Source: Trichococcus palustris
GTDB taxonomy: Bacteria > Bacillota > Bacilli > Lactobacillales > Aerococcaceae
Length of the DNA: 64,000 bases
Reading direction: 5' to 3'
NCBI RefSeq assembly: GCF_900114465.1
Contig: NZ_FOTD01000002.1
Location: 1-64,000 of the forward strand
In this document: positions 44,756-53,999 of the stretch, one piece after another
Layout of the letters: each line of letters opens with the position of its first letter
Numbering within the stretch: the first letter of the stretch is position 1
The notes under the pieces: generated by a model
Databases searched by the model: none
Told to the model about the DNA's origin: nothing
Seen by the model: only the letters and a program-made list of their open reading frames with translations
Made by a program: the position numbers and the translations under genes

Positions 44756-44811
44756 AGTAAATGACTGTTTCAAGAGCTTCCATTCCATTGCCATGGACCC
44801 AATCTTCTTAT

Positions 44812-47265
44812 TCAGATGTATCTTCCTGTTATCGACTTTTTATTGGCCCGTACATCATCCGGTGTGCCTTCGGCAATCACATTACCGCCAGCGATACCGC
44901 CTCCCGGGCCGAGATCCACGATCCAATCGGAAGCTTTGATGACTTGCTGGTTGTGTTCCACTACAATGACTGTGCTTCCTGCATCGATCATTCGGTTCAG
45001 GAGGTTGAGAAAGTTTTCTACATCGATCGGATGCAGCCCCGTTGTGGGTTCGTCAATCAGATAAAGATTATGCTTGCCCTGATGCGTAATCAGCTCTTGC
45101 GCCAGCTTTAATCGTTGGCCTTCGCCGCCGGATAGAGTGGTCAATGTTTGTCCAAGTTCCAGATAGCCCAATCCAACCTCTATCAACAATTTTACAATTT
45201 TGAGGATTTTTGAATGGCCCTTGAAGACAGGGACCGCATCCTCGACCGACATCCCTAGAACGTCATTTATGGAGTAGCCCGCATATTTCACGGATAACAC
45301 ATCATCAGTGAATCGGTTGCCGTGGCAAACCGGGCAAAGCACTTCCAAATCCTCAAAAAACAGCATATTGCTCGTGACATAACCGAGCCCTTCGCAATTC
45401 TCGCAACGTCCGCCTTTGGTGTTAAACGAGAAATGCTTTGCGGTTATCCCCTTGTCCACAGCGTCCTTTAATTCGCCAAAAATTTTCCTTATCTCCGTAT
45501 AGACCCCAGAATATGTTGCGACATTTGATCGTTTCATTCTGGCCAGAGGCGCTTGCTCCACGGTTACGATTTGGTCAAAAAGACCGGTGCCGGTAACCTG
45601 GTTGGACGTTCCTTGCTGTGTTTCCCTTGATTTCGACAGTACCTCGAACACCAGTGTCGATTTTCCTGAACCGGAAACCCCTGTAACACAACTGAGGCAC
45701 CCGACAGGGAATCGGACGGTGATGTCCTTTAGGTTATGCACCTTCGCATTTTTTACTTCGATGAAAGCCCCGGTCCCTTTCCGGAACGCTTTATGCTTCT
45801 GTGGCCTTCGCCTTAGGTAGGCGCCGGTGACGGAACCATCCTGTTTTTTTATGTCTTCCAACGTTCCTTTTCCGATGATTTCCCCGCCATATTTGCCGGA
45901 ACCGGGTCCGAGGTCTACCATATAGTCAGCGGCCTTCATGACATCGAGGTCATGTTCAATGACGAGCACCGTGTTCTCCAAGTCCCTTAATTCCTTCAAT
46001 ATGGTGATGATGCCGTGTGTATCTTTGGGGTGAAGGCTGATTGTCGGTTCATCCATGATATAGATGATTCCTGTCAGATCTGAATCCAAAGTTGCCGCTA
46101 ACTTAATCCTTTGCGCTTCCCCACCCGATAATGTGATCGTTTGCCTGTCGAGAGAAAGATAACCGAGTCCGACAGCCACGATTCGGCGTATTTTCGTTTC
46201 CAAATCCAGCAAATAGACTTCCACGAGGATGAACTGCTCGCCGCCGAGACTATCCTTAAGCCTCAGCATCCAGCGAGACAGCTCCTGCAACGATACCGAA
46301 ACCAATTCCGGAAGGCGCGTGTCCAGTACGGTCACGCTTCTGCTTAACGCATTCAGTCGTTCCCCCTTGCAATCCGGACAAACAACAGAATCGAAATACG
46401 TATCCTGCAGCCTTGAATTGCCGCCTTTTTCTGCTATTCTCCGCCAAAGAGACGTGAATACTCCTTCAAATCTGCCGCCCTCCACCGTTTTAGGCGGAAC
46501 GATTTTCGGGAAAGCCCCCCTCACCTGCGCGCTGTCGACGCCATAAAGAAGGATTGCCTTTTGCTCCTTCGTAAATTCGTTAACCGGTGTACCCGGCTCG
46601 ATGGCTATGCCGTAGTGTTTGAAGGCATTGTGTAAGGCAGTGATTTGATAATCCTTATATTTATGTTTCCAAAAATCGATTGCACCAGCCTCCAAAGATA
46701 GCTGTCCATGGACGACGCTTGTCTCGTCCACCGTCAAGACCTTACCCAGTCCTTGGCAGGTTTCGCAGGCACCTTCCCGGGTGTTGAAGGAAAAATGGGT
46801 TCTGGTGAGCTTCTCCATTCGGTGGTTGCAATGATTGCAGTACATATAGACCCTAAAATCATCTTCGGATTTCTCGATTTCTTCTTTGCAGTCGGCTGAG
46901 GCGATTTCCCGGCTGCAATTCGGGCAGATTCGTTTGCTTAGTTTTTCGTAAATCATCCGGAGGTCCGTATAGATGTCGGTGGCTGTCCCCACGGAGGAAC
47001 GCGGGTTTTTATTGTATTCGTTTTGCATAATCCTGATGGCTGGCGATACATTGCGCATGTACTCAATTTTGGGCTTATGGAGCCCTTGATAGCCCATCGC
47101 CTCCAGATACTGCCTTTGACACTCTTGATAGATCGTATCGATCGCTAAGGTGGACTTGCCGGAGCCAGATAAGCCGGTAAACACAACCAGTCTATTTCTC
47201 GGTATCTCCAATGAAATATCCTTCAGATTCCCTTCTTTGGCGCCTTTGATGATGATATTCTTCAT
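44812..47265 (-). CDS. UvrA-like excinuclease ABC-type ATPase (UvrA2 class)
   Basis: An 817-residue protein with two ABC modules. Module one has Walker A TGLSGSGKST (about 31), zinc-finger CPNC...CNHC and CETCQGLG, signature LSGGEAQRIKLA and Walker B YIMDEPT. Module two has TGVSGSGKST, CENCEGLG, CPVC, signature LSGGEGQRLKLA and YLIDEPTTGLHP. It is about 130 residues shorter than housekeeping UvrA (about 940) and lacks the full UvrB-binding insertion, as in UvrA2/DrrC-like proteins linked to DNA-drug tolerance. ATG 47265 has AAGGAGG at 7 bases. No uvrB adjacent. Confidence 0.87.
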   Translation of the reverse strand: MKNIIIKGAKEGNLKDISLEIPRNRLVVFTGLSGSGKSTLAIDTIYQECQRQYLEAMGYQGLHKPKIEYMRNVSPAIRIMQNEYNKNPRSSVGTATDIYTDLRMIYEKLSKRICPNCSREIASADCKEEIEKSEDDFRVYMYCNHCNHRMEKLTRTHFSFNTREGACETCQGLGKVLTVDETSVVHGQLSLEAGAIDFWKHKYKDYQITALHNAFKHYGIAIEPGTPVNEFTKEQKAILLYGVDSAQVRGAFPKIVPPKTVEGGRFEGVFTSLWRRIAEKGGNSRLQDTYFDSVVCPDCKGERLNALSRSVTVLDTRLPELVSVSLQELSRWMLRLKDSLGGEQFILVEVYLLDLETKIRRIVAVGLGYLSLDRQTITLSGGEAQRIKLAATLDSDLTGIIYIMDEPTISLHPKDTHGIITILKELRDLENTVLVIEHDLDVMKAADYMVDLGPGSGKYGGEIIGKGTLEDIKKQDGSVTGAYLRRRPQKHKAFRKGTGAFIEVKNAKVHNLKDITVRFPVGCLSCVTGVSGSGKSTLVFEVLSKSRETQQGTSNQVTGTGLFDQIVTVEQAPLARMKRSNVATYSGVYTEIRKIFGELKDAVDKGITAKHFSFNTKGGRCENCEGLGYVTSNMLFFEDLEVLCPVCHGNRFTDDVLSVKYAGYSINDVLGMSVEDAVPVFKGHSKILKIVKLLIEVGLGYLELGQTLTTLSGGEGQRLKLAQELITHQGKHNLYLIDEPTTGLHPIDVENFLNLLNRMIDAGSTVIVVEHNQQVIKASDWIVDLGPGGGIAGGNVIAEGTPDDVRANKKSITGRYI

Positions 47266-47432
47266 TTCTCCGCCTCCTTTCATAAACTGATCAGGTGTGC
47301 TTATTGTCTTCTGCCTTCATTATAGGATAGAAATGGTCTTTCTGTACAATCCAGTACGATTGCTCGCCAGAAGCTATTGATCCTTGACTGTCATTCATAC
47401 TATTTTCCAACCCTACAAAGGAGTGCCCCCTT

Positions 47433-48194
47433 ATGCGAAAAAAATCATCCTTCAAAAAAATGCTGTCCTTATTCACTTTCGTCTGCCTCCTGACAGTCAG
47501 CGTTCTTTATTTAAAAAGTATGGCGATGCAACGTTCGACGGAGCGGCATGCGACTGTATCAAATCCACCAACGCAAATGGCAATGGCAACAGAGCAAAAT
47601 GAATGGGCTGAAAGCGTGTTGTTGGATGTCCCTTTGCTTAACCAGATGGATCCGCCCGCCTTATTGCTGGGCTGTGAAGTCACTTCCTTAGCGATGGTCC
47701 TTCAATACAATGGGATTGCGGTTTCAAAAAATGAGTTGGCCGACAGGCTCCCTTCCGTTCCGATATACTATGATAACGGCCTGCAGGGCAATCCGAACGA
47801 AGGTTTTGTCGGGGACGTGACGGGATATGCTTACGGCTTCTGCGTCTATCATGGTCCGATTGCCTCATTGGCCGCCCAATACGTTGCCCCTGATCGTGTG
47901 AAGGATATCACCGGCAGCGGGTTTGATGCCGTTATTTCAGCCCTGAACCAAGGATGCCCCGTTTGGGTCGTCACGACCACCACCTTTTTACCGGTGGATG
48001 ACATGGAAATTTGGCAAACACCTACAGGTCCGGTCGGTATCACCTATTTCATGCATAGTGTGGTTATCGTAGGCTATGATGCCGATTCCATTTATCTCAA
48101 TGATTCTTACGGAATAAAGGATCAAGTGGTCGACCGGGCGGGATTCATCCAATCGTGGGAGCAGTTGGGCAATCAGGCCATCTATATTGACTGA
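47433..48194 (+). CDS. Exported C39-like cysteine peptidase (YvpB type)
   Basis: A 253-residue protein with an N-terminal signal/anchor (about 8-30) and a papain-fold C39-like domain (about 60-253). The catalytic Cys is in LLGCEVTSLAMVLQY (about 80) and His in MHSVVIVGYD (about 209), followed by YLNDSYG (Asp/Asn). This family is not the bacteriocin ABC-peptidase proper; its members act at the cell surface on unknown peptides. AAAGGAG precedes the ATG region. Confidence 0.82.
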   Translation: MRKKSSFKKMLSLFTFVCLLTVSVLYLKSMAMQRSTERHATVSNPPTQMAMATEQNEWAESVLLDVPLLNQMDPPALLLGCEVTSLAMVLQYNGIAVSKNELADRLPSVPIYYDNGLQGNPNEGFVGDVTGYAYGFCVYHGPIASLAAQYVAPDRVKDITGSGFDAVISALNQGCPVWVVTTTTFLPVDDMEIWQTPTGPVGITYFMHSVVIVGYDADSIYLNDSYGIKDQVVDRAGFIQSWEQLGNQAIYID

Positions 48195-48217
48195 TCCCAC
48201 CTATCCCCATTAAAACC

Positions 48218-48267
48218 AGATACAGCCGTAATTATTCTGCGATGGCGGAATAATTGCGGCTGTATCT
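48218..48267. terminator. Long perfect hairpin between convergent genes
   Basis: AGATACAGCCGTAATTATTC pairs with GAATAATTGCGGCTGTATCT (20 positions, one mismatch). Confidence 0.7.
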
Positions 48268-48378
48268 GTCTATCCTTTACACTTTTTCCGGCTCAACGTT
48301 CAGTAAAGATCCCTTTGCTTTTCAATCAATTCCCAAAAATTGGTATAACAACTGTTCCTACTGCGCGCTGCATTTGGT

Positions 48379-48588
48379 TTATAGTTCTCTGGCCATACTT
48401 ATATTACGGTATAAAATCATTTGAGGCGTTTCTAAGTAAGGGGTGTCCTCCTCATTCCCCCAATTCTTGACCGAGCCGTATTCACGCTCCATCTCCTCCA
48501 GAAGGTTGGTAAGTTCGTTCGTGCGTTTTGGTTCGGCATAATTTTTCTTTATTTCCTCGAATTTCCGTTCAAAGTCTTTCAGATCCAT
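48379..48588 (-). CDS. Small helical protein of unknown function (69 aa)
   Basis: ATG 48588 follows GGGAGTG. The product MDLKDFERKFEEIKKNYAEP is charged and helical, probably a coiled coil, without membrane segment. It precedes no partner on the transcript; the DUF5050 lipoprotein gene ends 46 bases upstream, so the two may be cotranscribed. Confidence 0.55.
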   Translation of the reverse strand: MDLKDFERKFEEIKKNYAEPKRTNELTNLLEEMEREYGSVKNWGNEEDTPYLETPQMILYRNISMAREL

Positions 48589-48634
48589 GATGAACACTCC
48601 CTTATTTTCCAAAATCTAAAGCATAATGACATTT

Positions 48635-49666
48635 TTAATCCAGCTTGACCCCTATAGTCCCATCCAGTTTCACGCGGAACGTCGGACCCTCGTATTCTGT
48701 CGTGTACATCCAGTCGCCTGCAACGCCGTCCAGTGAGTAGATGCCGACTTCATTCATCTTTTTGCTGTTTGTTCCGTCCAGGTTCATGCGGTACAAGCCG
48801 CCTTTGTCCTTGCCCAGTCCGTAATAGAAGTAGCCGTCGTCAAATGTGTAATAGACGACGCGGTCCATCGCCCAGACTTCTGAGGCTTCTGCCCCATCCA
48901 GCTTCATTCGATAAAGGAAGATTTTTTCTTCCCCCTTATCGTTTATTGGTTCGGAGTAGGTATAGTAGAGATAATCGCCGGATTCGTGAAGAACCAGGGC
49001 CTGTTCAGCAATCTTGCTCTGCTCGGTGCCATCGGCTTTCATATGGAATAGATTTCCTGCTGCATTATGATAGTAGACCCAGTCGCCGAAGACTTGTGGC
49101 GCTGTCCCATCGGAAACGAGCTTAACTTTTCCTGTGCCGTCCGTGCCGATGCGATATAAGTCGTCAATGGTGACCATCTTTTCGGTAATTTTATCAGAGC
49201 TTTTCCCCTCATTGAGGTCTTTCTTGGTTGCATTTAATTCATCCAGGCTCAGCATGGTACTGTAGAAAATCGTATCGCCCGAAACGGCAAACGCACCAAT
49301 GGAATCGTCGCTGATCAGACTGTTCTCCGAACCATCATTCCTCATTTTATAGAGGCTGCCGCCATCTGCGGAATCAAGGTAATAAATCCACTCCCCGACA
49401 ATCTGGAAGGAAGCGACCGGCTTATCGGATACCAGCGTCCGTTCCGTCCAGTCATATTTTCTTTGATACAGTTTTCTGTCCACGGTATAGTAGATTAAGC
49501 CGTCGCTTTCCGAAATACTGCCAAGATTCACCGTGCGGTCGATGGGGTCACCAGCTTCCACCGCAGTAAGGGAATCTTTGACAGTGAATCCTTTTGAACA
49601 GCCGAACATCGCCAAAATACCGATGGCCAAACCAACTTTTGAAATTGCCATTAGAAATTTTTTCAT
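48635..49666 (-). CDS. DUF5050 lipoprotein (beta-propeller)
   Basis: A 343-residue lipoprotein with lipobox LAMFGC (Cys about 23), followed by repeated units of the form W-Y-Y-hydrophobic-L-Y-K/R-M-DGT (for example GEWIYYLDSADGGSLYKMRN, FGDWVYYHNAAGNLFHMKAD). This is the DUF5050 repeat, predicted to fold into a beta propeller on the outer membrane face. Ligand unknown. GAGGGAGC precedes the ATG. Confidence 0.85.
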   Translation of the reverse strand: MKKFLMAISKVGLAIGILAMFGCSKGFTVKDSLTAVEAGDPIDRTVNLGSISESDGLIYYTVDRKLYQRKYDWTERTLVSDKPVASFQIVGEWIYYLDSADGGSLYKMRNDGSENSLISDDSIGAFAVSGDTIFYSTMLSLDELNATKKDLNEGKSSDKITEKMVTIDDLYRIGTDGTGKVKLVSDGTAPQVFGDWVYYHNAAGNLFHMKADGTEQSKIAEQALVLHESGDYLYYTYSEPINDKGEEKIFLYRMKLDGAEASEVWAMDRVVYYTFDDGYFYYGLGKDKGGLYRMNLDGTNSKKMNEVGIYSLDGVAGDWMYTTEYEGPTFRVKLDGTIGVKLD

Positions 49667-49861
49667 TTGAGCTCCCTCCTCGTTTGAGCTATTTCACAAT
49701 GACCATGCACATGGTGCTCACTTGACAGGCGTGACGGAAAAGAACAGAAATCAGCGGATCCTTTTGCGGAAAAACGCAACAAAATCTTTCAGTACCATTA
49801 TACCGTATCCGCTTCCAAATGATGAAATGTTACCATTTTTGAGTTCTGTCCCAAACCACAC

Positions 49862-49916
49862 AAAAAAAAAACCGGAAACTAGCTACTCAAAAATGAGCAG
49901 GCAGTTCCGTTTTTTG
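49862..49916 (-). terminator. Terminator of the cell-wall hydrolase gene
   Basis: On the complement a CGGAACTGCC... stem pairs with ...TAGTTTCCG around TGCTCATTTTTGAGTA, followed by a run of ten T. Confidence 0.75.
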
Positions 49917-49975
49917 TGCGATTTTAAGTTTCGTTGATAATAATTGAATTAATGTTAATGCTTATCTGACGTTTT

Positions 49976-50788
49976 TTAAAAGAAAACATTCGTTACGCCA
50001 TCACCAGAAGCACGGAAGCTTTGAGCTGATGTCGTGCGGGTTCCGTTCAATACCTCATTGACCGCTTGGATAGTTTCGGCCGATGGCGTCTGAGCTGCGG
50101 CGGCTCCAATCGAAACTGCTTCAAATTGGCCCGGAGCATTCAATACTGCATCGATGGTCGTTCCGCCCCAAGCGCCTGATGCAACGCGGTTCATAATCAC
50201 AGATGCTACATTTAATTTTTCCTGGTAGCTTGGACCTGCTTCGGCTTGGACAACTTGGTAAAAGAAGTAGTTGCTTGAAACATCCGGAACTGTTGCTGCT
50301 GCCTGTGCTGCCGCTGCTTGTTCGGCTGCTGCCTGTGCTGCCGCTGCTTGCTCGGCTGCTGCCTGTTGTGCCGCTGCTTGCTCAGCTGCCGCTTGTTCTG
50401 CCGCCGCTTGCTCAGCTGCTGCCTGTTGTGCCGCTGCTTGCTCGGCTGCCGCTTGTTGTGCCGCTGCTTGCTCGGCTGCCGCTTGTTGTGCCGCCGCTTG
50501 CTCAGCTGCTGCCTGTTGTGCCGCTGCTTGCTCGGCTGCCGCTTGTGCTTCTGCTGCTTTTTTTGCTAATTTTTCCTTTGCTGCAGCTTGGTTAATTACG
50601 GATTGATTTTCAGTTATATGATTATTGACTAAATGGTTCTCATTTGCCTGTTTGTAAGTTGCTGTTTGGGTTTGGGTAGCTGATGGCATTACATCTGCGA
50701 GTGCTGTTGCACCAGCGGTAACTGCAAAACTGAACAATATACCGGATGCTGTTATAGTTGTCAGGATCTTTTTTTTATTTGATTTCAT
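49976..50788 (-). CDS. Secreted cell-wall hydrolase (SleB/Hydrolase_2 type) with Ala/Gln/Glu repeat
   Basis: A 270-residue secreted protein: signal peptide (about 1-31), a short spacer, then a low-complexity helix of EQAAA/QQAAA units (about 75-165). A C-terminal SleB-like domain (about 170-270) has QVVQAEAGPSYQEKLNVASV and IMNRVASGAWG. The conserved Glu of AEA is the presumed catalytic acid of these muramidase-like hydrolases. The repeat probably spans the wall as a stiff stalk. GAGACATTC upstream gives only a modest ribosome binding site. Confidence 0.82.
   Translation of the reverse strand: MKSNKKKILTTITASGILFSFAVTAGATALADVMPSATQTQTATYKQANENHLVNNHITENQSVINQAAAKEKLAKKAAEAQAAAEQAAAQQAAAEQAAAQQAAAEQAAAQQAAAEQAAAQQAAAEQAAAEQAAAEQAAAQQAAAEQAAAAQAAAEQAAAAQAAATVPDVSSNYFFYQVVQAEAGPSYQEKLNVASVIMNRVASGAWGGTTIDAVLNAPGQFEAVSIGAAAAQTPSAETIQAVNEVLNGTRTTSAQSFRASGDGVTNVFF
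50285..50560. repeat. Tandem 15/30-base coding repeat
   Basis: Imperfect 30-base units (TGCTCGGCTGCCGCTTGTTG-like on the + strand) encode ten-residue EQAAAQQAAA units. Near identity of copies suggests copy number can vary by slippage. Confidence 0.8.
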
Positions 50789-51100
50789 AAATGAATGTCT
50801 CCCATGTTCTCATTTTTAGAAAGAATATCGTTTCATATTTTTCCTTTGAACATGACAGACTTTAACATGATAAATTGCGAATGAGAATCCTTTTTGGGTG
50901 ATTGTAAGCCAGCTTTAAAGGGATTGAAATATAAATTAGCTATCATTGCATCTGCGTGACAAAAAACACGGGACTGACATAATTATTTTTGCAAAGATGA
51001 GAAGCGAATATATGGTCTATTATGAATGGACAAAATGTATGCAAATGATTGGATGATCCGACTCTTTTTATCATTCACGAGTGATTTTCTGGGTAAAAAA

Positions 51101-51424
51101 AACACCCCTCAAAAAGTCGAATGAATCCCTTCATCTCAACATTTCTGAGAAGTGCCGTCTCATACTGATCTAGAGACGAAGCTTTGTTGCCTATTGGCTA
51201 TTACATGCTGCATGCGATTGAACCATTACATATTCAAAAATCCGTGGGGTCATGAGATAACTTATTCAGAAATGAACACATTATTTTTTTCCAAACGGCC
51301 ACCAACTATCCACTGATGAACCTCATAATTTCCTATCCTATTTGAACAAATCCCAAAATGAGAATGTTGTTTTCTTATAAACCTTATTGTACGCTGCACG
51401 TTTTGGATCACGTATCCATCCCAT
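51101..51424. repeat. Attachment-site-like segment (a), left end of E1
   Basis: It is a diverged direct copy of 62225-62612: hairpin remnant, TGATCTAGAGACGA in place of CATCTAGATGGAGACGA, GCCTATTGGCTATT against ACCTAGTGGCTATT, CATTACATATTCAAAAATCCGT (arm-type repeat), and the end of the 66-aa gene. I read it as attL of element E1. Confidence 0.55.
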
Positions 51425-51538
51425 ACCCTTTTTGCCATATAGCGGATTGACGGAACTCTTTATCGCACGTTTCACTCGTCCGGTTGTCCTTGCTTTGATC
51501 GATCGTTTAATACTTGGTGTACGCATACCGAATTTCAT
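51338..51538 (-). CDS. Small basic protein (66 aa) of mobile elements
   Basis: ATG 51538 follows AAAGGA at 9 bases. The product begins MKFGMRTPSIKRSIKARTTG and is strongly basic, ending KKTTFSFWDLFK. A C-terminal fragment of a paralogue is preserved at 62528-62612 beside the matching att segment, so the gene is part of the element. I do not know its function. Confidence 0.6.
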   Translation of the reverse strand: MKFGMRTPSIKRSIKARTTGRVKRAIKSSVNPLYGKKGMGWIRDPKRAAYNKVYKKTTFSFWDLFK

Positions 51539-51589
51539 ATCATTCAGTCCTTTCGTATTTTGAATAAATATTATATACAATTCATCATA

Positions 51590-51814
51590 CTACTTTGACA
51601 ATAAAATAGCCTTAATAGTAAAAGAATGACTATCCTTCAAGGTGATTTCAGATTCTTGCGTTGATATTTTTTTACAATGAACCTTCATCGAAAACCAGAG
51701 CATCCCATTTCTTTGGAATTGATCAGAATATTCTTCTTGCATATCAATCATTGCCCCATCTTCTTTTTCGTAAATTGTAAAAAAGTCTAAAAACCTGTCG
51801 ATTATTATTCTCAT
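51590..51814 (-). CDS. DUF3006-like small protein (74 aa)
   Basis: It begins MRIIIDRFLDFFTIYEKEDG, and the IIDRF...E-x-(D/G)-x-M-x-D/N-M pattern resembles DUF3006 proteins, which often sit beside secreted nucleases or ComEC-like genes. GGGTG precedes the ATG. Assignment is tentative. Confidence 0.45.
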   Translation of the reverse strand: MRIIIDRFLDFFTIYEKEDGAMIDMQEEYSDQFQRNGMLWFSMKVHCKKISTQESEITLKDSHSFTIKAILLSK

Positions 51815-51839
51815 GTTTCACCCTACTGACCAAACCCTA

Positions 51840-52820
51840 TTACTGAGTACAAACGTTACAGGGGTCGGTTTTGGGACAGTTTGAAGCCGCTCCTTCTAAA
51901 ATTGTTTTGCTTCTAGCTAGCGTGCTGCAATTTCTGTTATAGTGGTACGATTTACCATTAGGTGTCCAATAAACCGTTCTGGTCCCTTGGGCAGGTTCAT
52001 TAGTAGTTACGTCGCCATTTCCTGAGAATGAACCACCACTCGAAGGAGTATTTGAAGCAGCTGCTTGCTCTGAAGCAATTCTGTCGGCTTCTGCTTGTTC
52101 TGCAGCAATCCTGTCGGCTTCTGCCTGAGCAGCTGCTTGTTCTGCAGCAATCCTGTCAGCTTCTGCCTGAGCGGTTGCTGCTTGTTCTGCAGCAATTCTG
52201 TCGGCTTCTGCTTGAGCAGCTGCTTCTTTCTCTGTTATGGAACCCTCTAAGGTAGATAAACGGTTCGTAAAAGTAGAATTTGGAATAACTAAAACTGCTA
52301 GAGTTGATTTTGCATTTTCATAAGCTTCTCTAGTTTGGTTTGCTTCTGCTGATGCAATTGCAGCTTCCGCTAATTTTAGATTATCTTCTTCTTGAATGAC
52401 GCGATTCTCAGCAGCCTTTAAATTATCTTGTAACTCTTGAGACGGCTTGTCTATTTTATCTACAATACTTGTAGCTTTAGTATAATTAGCACGTGACGGT
52501 TCTTTGTCTACTAATGCAATAGCAACCGTAGCATTTTTCAATAATATTTCTTTCTCAGATTCTACTTGAGATTGTTTTGCTGTTGTTTCAGAAGCCGAGT
52601 TTTCTCCTCCGGAACATCCTGTTAATGTAAAACAGCCGAATAAACCAATCACTGCACCAAGTATTGCAAGTTTCATCTTTTTGGAGTTCGGAGTTTTCTT
52701 TAAGAAATACCAAATTCCATACCCGCCAAGAACGAGAACTATGGGTGAGATGATGGGAAATACAGCAATAACAAAAATTGAAGCAACTAATACGCCAAGT
52801 ACGTTCACAATCTTTTTCAT
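51840..52820 (-). CDS. Membrane/lipid-anchored coiled-coil protein with C-terminal Cys-rich domain
   Basis: A 326-residue protein with two N-terminal hydrophobic stretches (about 5-35 and 42-60; the latter ends CFTLTGCSGG, a possible lipobox). A helical region (about 85-205), tandem AEADRIAAEQAA repeats (about 205-260) and a C-terminal domain (about 285-326) follow, the last with YHYNRNCSTLARSKTI and DPCNVC. That Cys-rich module is often fused to secreted DNA/RNA nucleases; here it is separate but beside and divergent from such a nuclease. It may bind DNA or metal for it. ATG 52820 has AAAGGAG at 8 bases. Confidence 0.65.
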   Translation of the reverse strand: MKKIVNVLGVLVASIFVIAVFPIISPIVLVLGGYGIWYFLKKTPNSKKMKLAILGAVIGLFGCFTLTGCSGGENSASETTAKQSQVESEKEILLKNATVAIALVDKEPSRANYTKATSIVDKIDKPSQELQDNLKAAENRVIQEEDNLKLAEAAIASAEANQTREAYENAKSTLAVLVIPNSTFTNRLSTLEGSITEKEAAAQAEADRIAAEQAATAQAEADRIAAEQAAAQAEADRIAAEQAEADRIASEQAAASNTPSSGGSFSGNGDVTTNEPAQGTRTVYWTPNGKSYHYNRNCSTLARSKTILEGAASNCPKTDPCNVCTQ

Positions 52821-52970
52821 TTTCATTACTCCTTTATTAATTATATATAACAAATATATTACTGTTATAATTACATTTTAATATTAATATATATAAATAG
52901 CAATTATACTAAGGAAATTATTTCCCTACGGTGTTAATATAGAAATAGTAATGTAAAGGAGGACAAGTTA

Positions 52971-53870
52971 ATGTCAAAAAAAGGTGGGGACAACCCATTT
53001 TTCGGTATGCTAGGGCTTTTACTTGTACCCGCCATTGTTTTTTCTGTGGTGATCAGTAACAATCCGTTAAACAGAAAAATAGAAAATTCGGTAAAAGAAA
53101 CACAAGTTGCAGTTGAATCAGAAGCTGCATCAGCTGATTTTTTATTTGCGGAATCGACAAATTCATCGGATTCAGAAATACTATTTGAATCGATAAAAGA
53201 AGTAGAATCGAAGTCCTCAACAGAACCCGTTAATCAGGATATCAGCCAAGTCGAATCAATAGATCCCTCACTTGAACCATCAAAAGAAATTCCAATTAAA
53301 CAGGTAAATTCTGCTATTTTAACGGCAGCAGACGTTCCTGCATACACTGGAGCAGATGAAATAATACTGAATGGTGGAAAGAGTACCTTTACAGTAGCAG
53401 AGTTACAGTATGACGGTGTAGGATGGGCGGTGTATGGTAATTTAGATGAATGGAATCGTGTGACGACTATGAATGCTATGGTGACGCCTGACATGTATGA
53501 CACTGGTACAGATGCAGACAGCCGTATATTGCCAAGTGGATGGAAAAAAAGTGGCCAGAATGAAGGGAATCCAGAGCAGCTCAATCGAGGACATCTATTA
53601 GCAGATGTGCTGGGCGGAAGTGGAGAAGACTGGCGTAATCTGGTCACTTTGTACCGTAATGCCAATTATCCGACTATGTATTTTGCTGCGGAAGACATTG
53701 TGAATACAGCTATTCAGCATGGATCGGTGGTTCGTTATCGTGTAACCCCAATATTTATGGGAGAGGAATTGATGTGTGAAGGCCTGCATATTATGGCGAA
53801 AAGTGTAACGGATAATTCCGTTGACCTGAATGTGTATGTATTCAACGAACCGAAGGATGGGATAGATTAA
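52971..53870 (+). CDS. Secreted DNA/RNA non-specific endonuclease (paralogue)
   Basis: A 299-residue protein with an N-terminal membrane anchor (about 12-32), a Ser/Glu-rich stalk (about 40-115) and a NUC domain nearly the same as that at 10316-11014. The NUC domain has PAYTGADEI, LNRGHLLADVLGGSGEDW, NLVTLYRNANYPTMYF and GLHIMAKSVTDNSVDLNVYV. The His of RGH and Asn of RNAN are kept; NRGH replaces DRGH in both copies. AAAGGAGG precedes the ATG. Cargo of E1; presumably degrades extracellular nucleic acid. Confidence 0.87.
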   Translation: MSKKGGDNPFFGMLGLLLVPAIVFSVVISNNPLNRKIENSVKETQVAVESEAASADFLFAESTNSSDSEILFESIKEVESKSSTEPVNQDISQVESIDPSLEPSKEIPIKQVNSAILTAADVPAYTGADEIILNGGKSTFTVAELQYDGVGWAVYGNLDEWNRVTTMNAMVTPDMYDTGTDADSRILPSGWKKSGQNEGNPEQLNRGHLLADVLGGSGEDWRNLVTLYRNANYPTMYFAAEDIVNTAIQHGSVVRYRVTPIFMGEELMCEGLHIMAKSVTDNSVDLNVYVFNEPKDGID

Positions 53871-53999
53871 AAAGTAAGATAATAATCAATTTGACTGAAG
53901 ATTGAATTATTAATCTTGTTGATAAAATCCAAATATCATTATCTATACTTCTCCCCTGTTGAAAGAGAGGCGCAAACGGTAAGCAAAGGATTCCCTGAA

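Noticed and set aside
44812-47265. Housekeeping uvrA
   Set aside because: Too short by about 130 residues, without uvrB neighbour and with reduced insertion domains; UvrA2 class fits better.
50203-50606. Long Cys/Ala- or Leu-rich ORFs on the + strand
   Set aside because: They are shadows of the 30-base repeat in the cell-wall hydrolase gene on the other strand.
50271-50606. CRISPR-like array in the regular repeats
   Set aside because: The repeats are contiguous coding repeats without unique spacers, and no cas genes occur.
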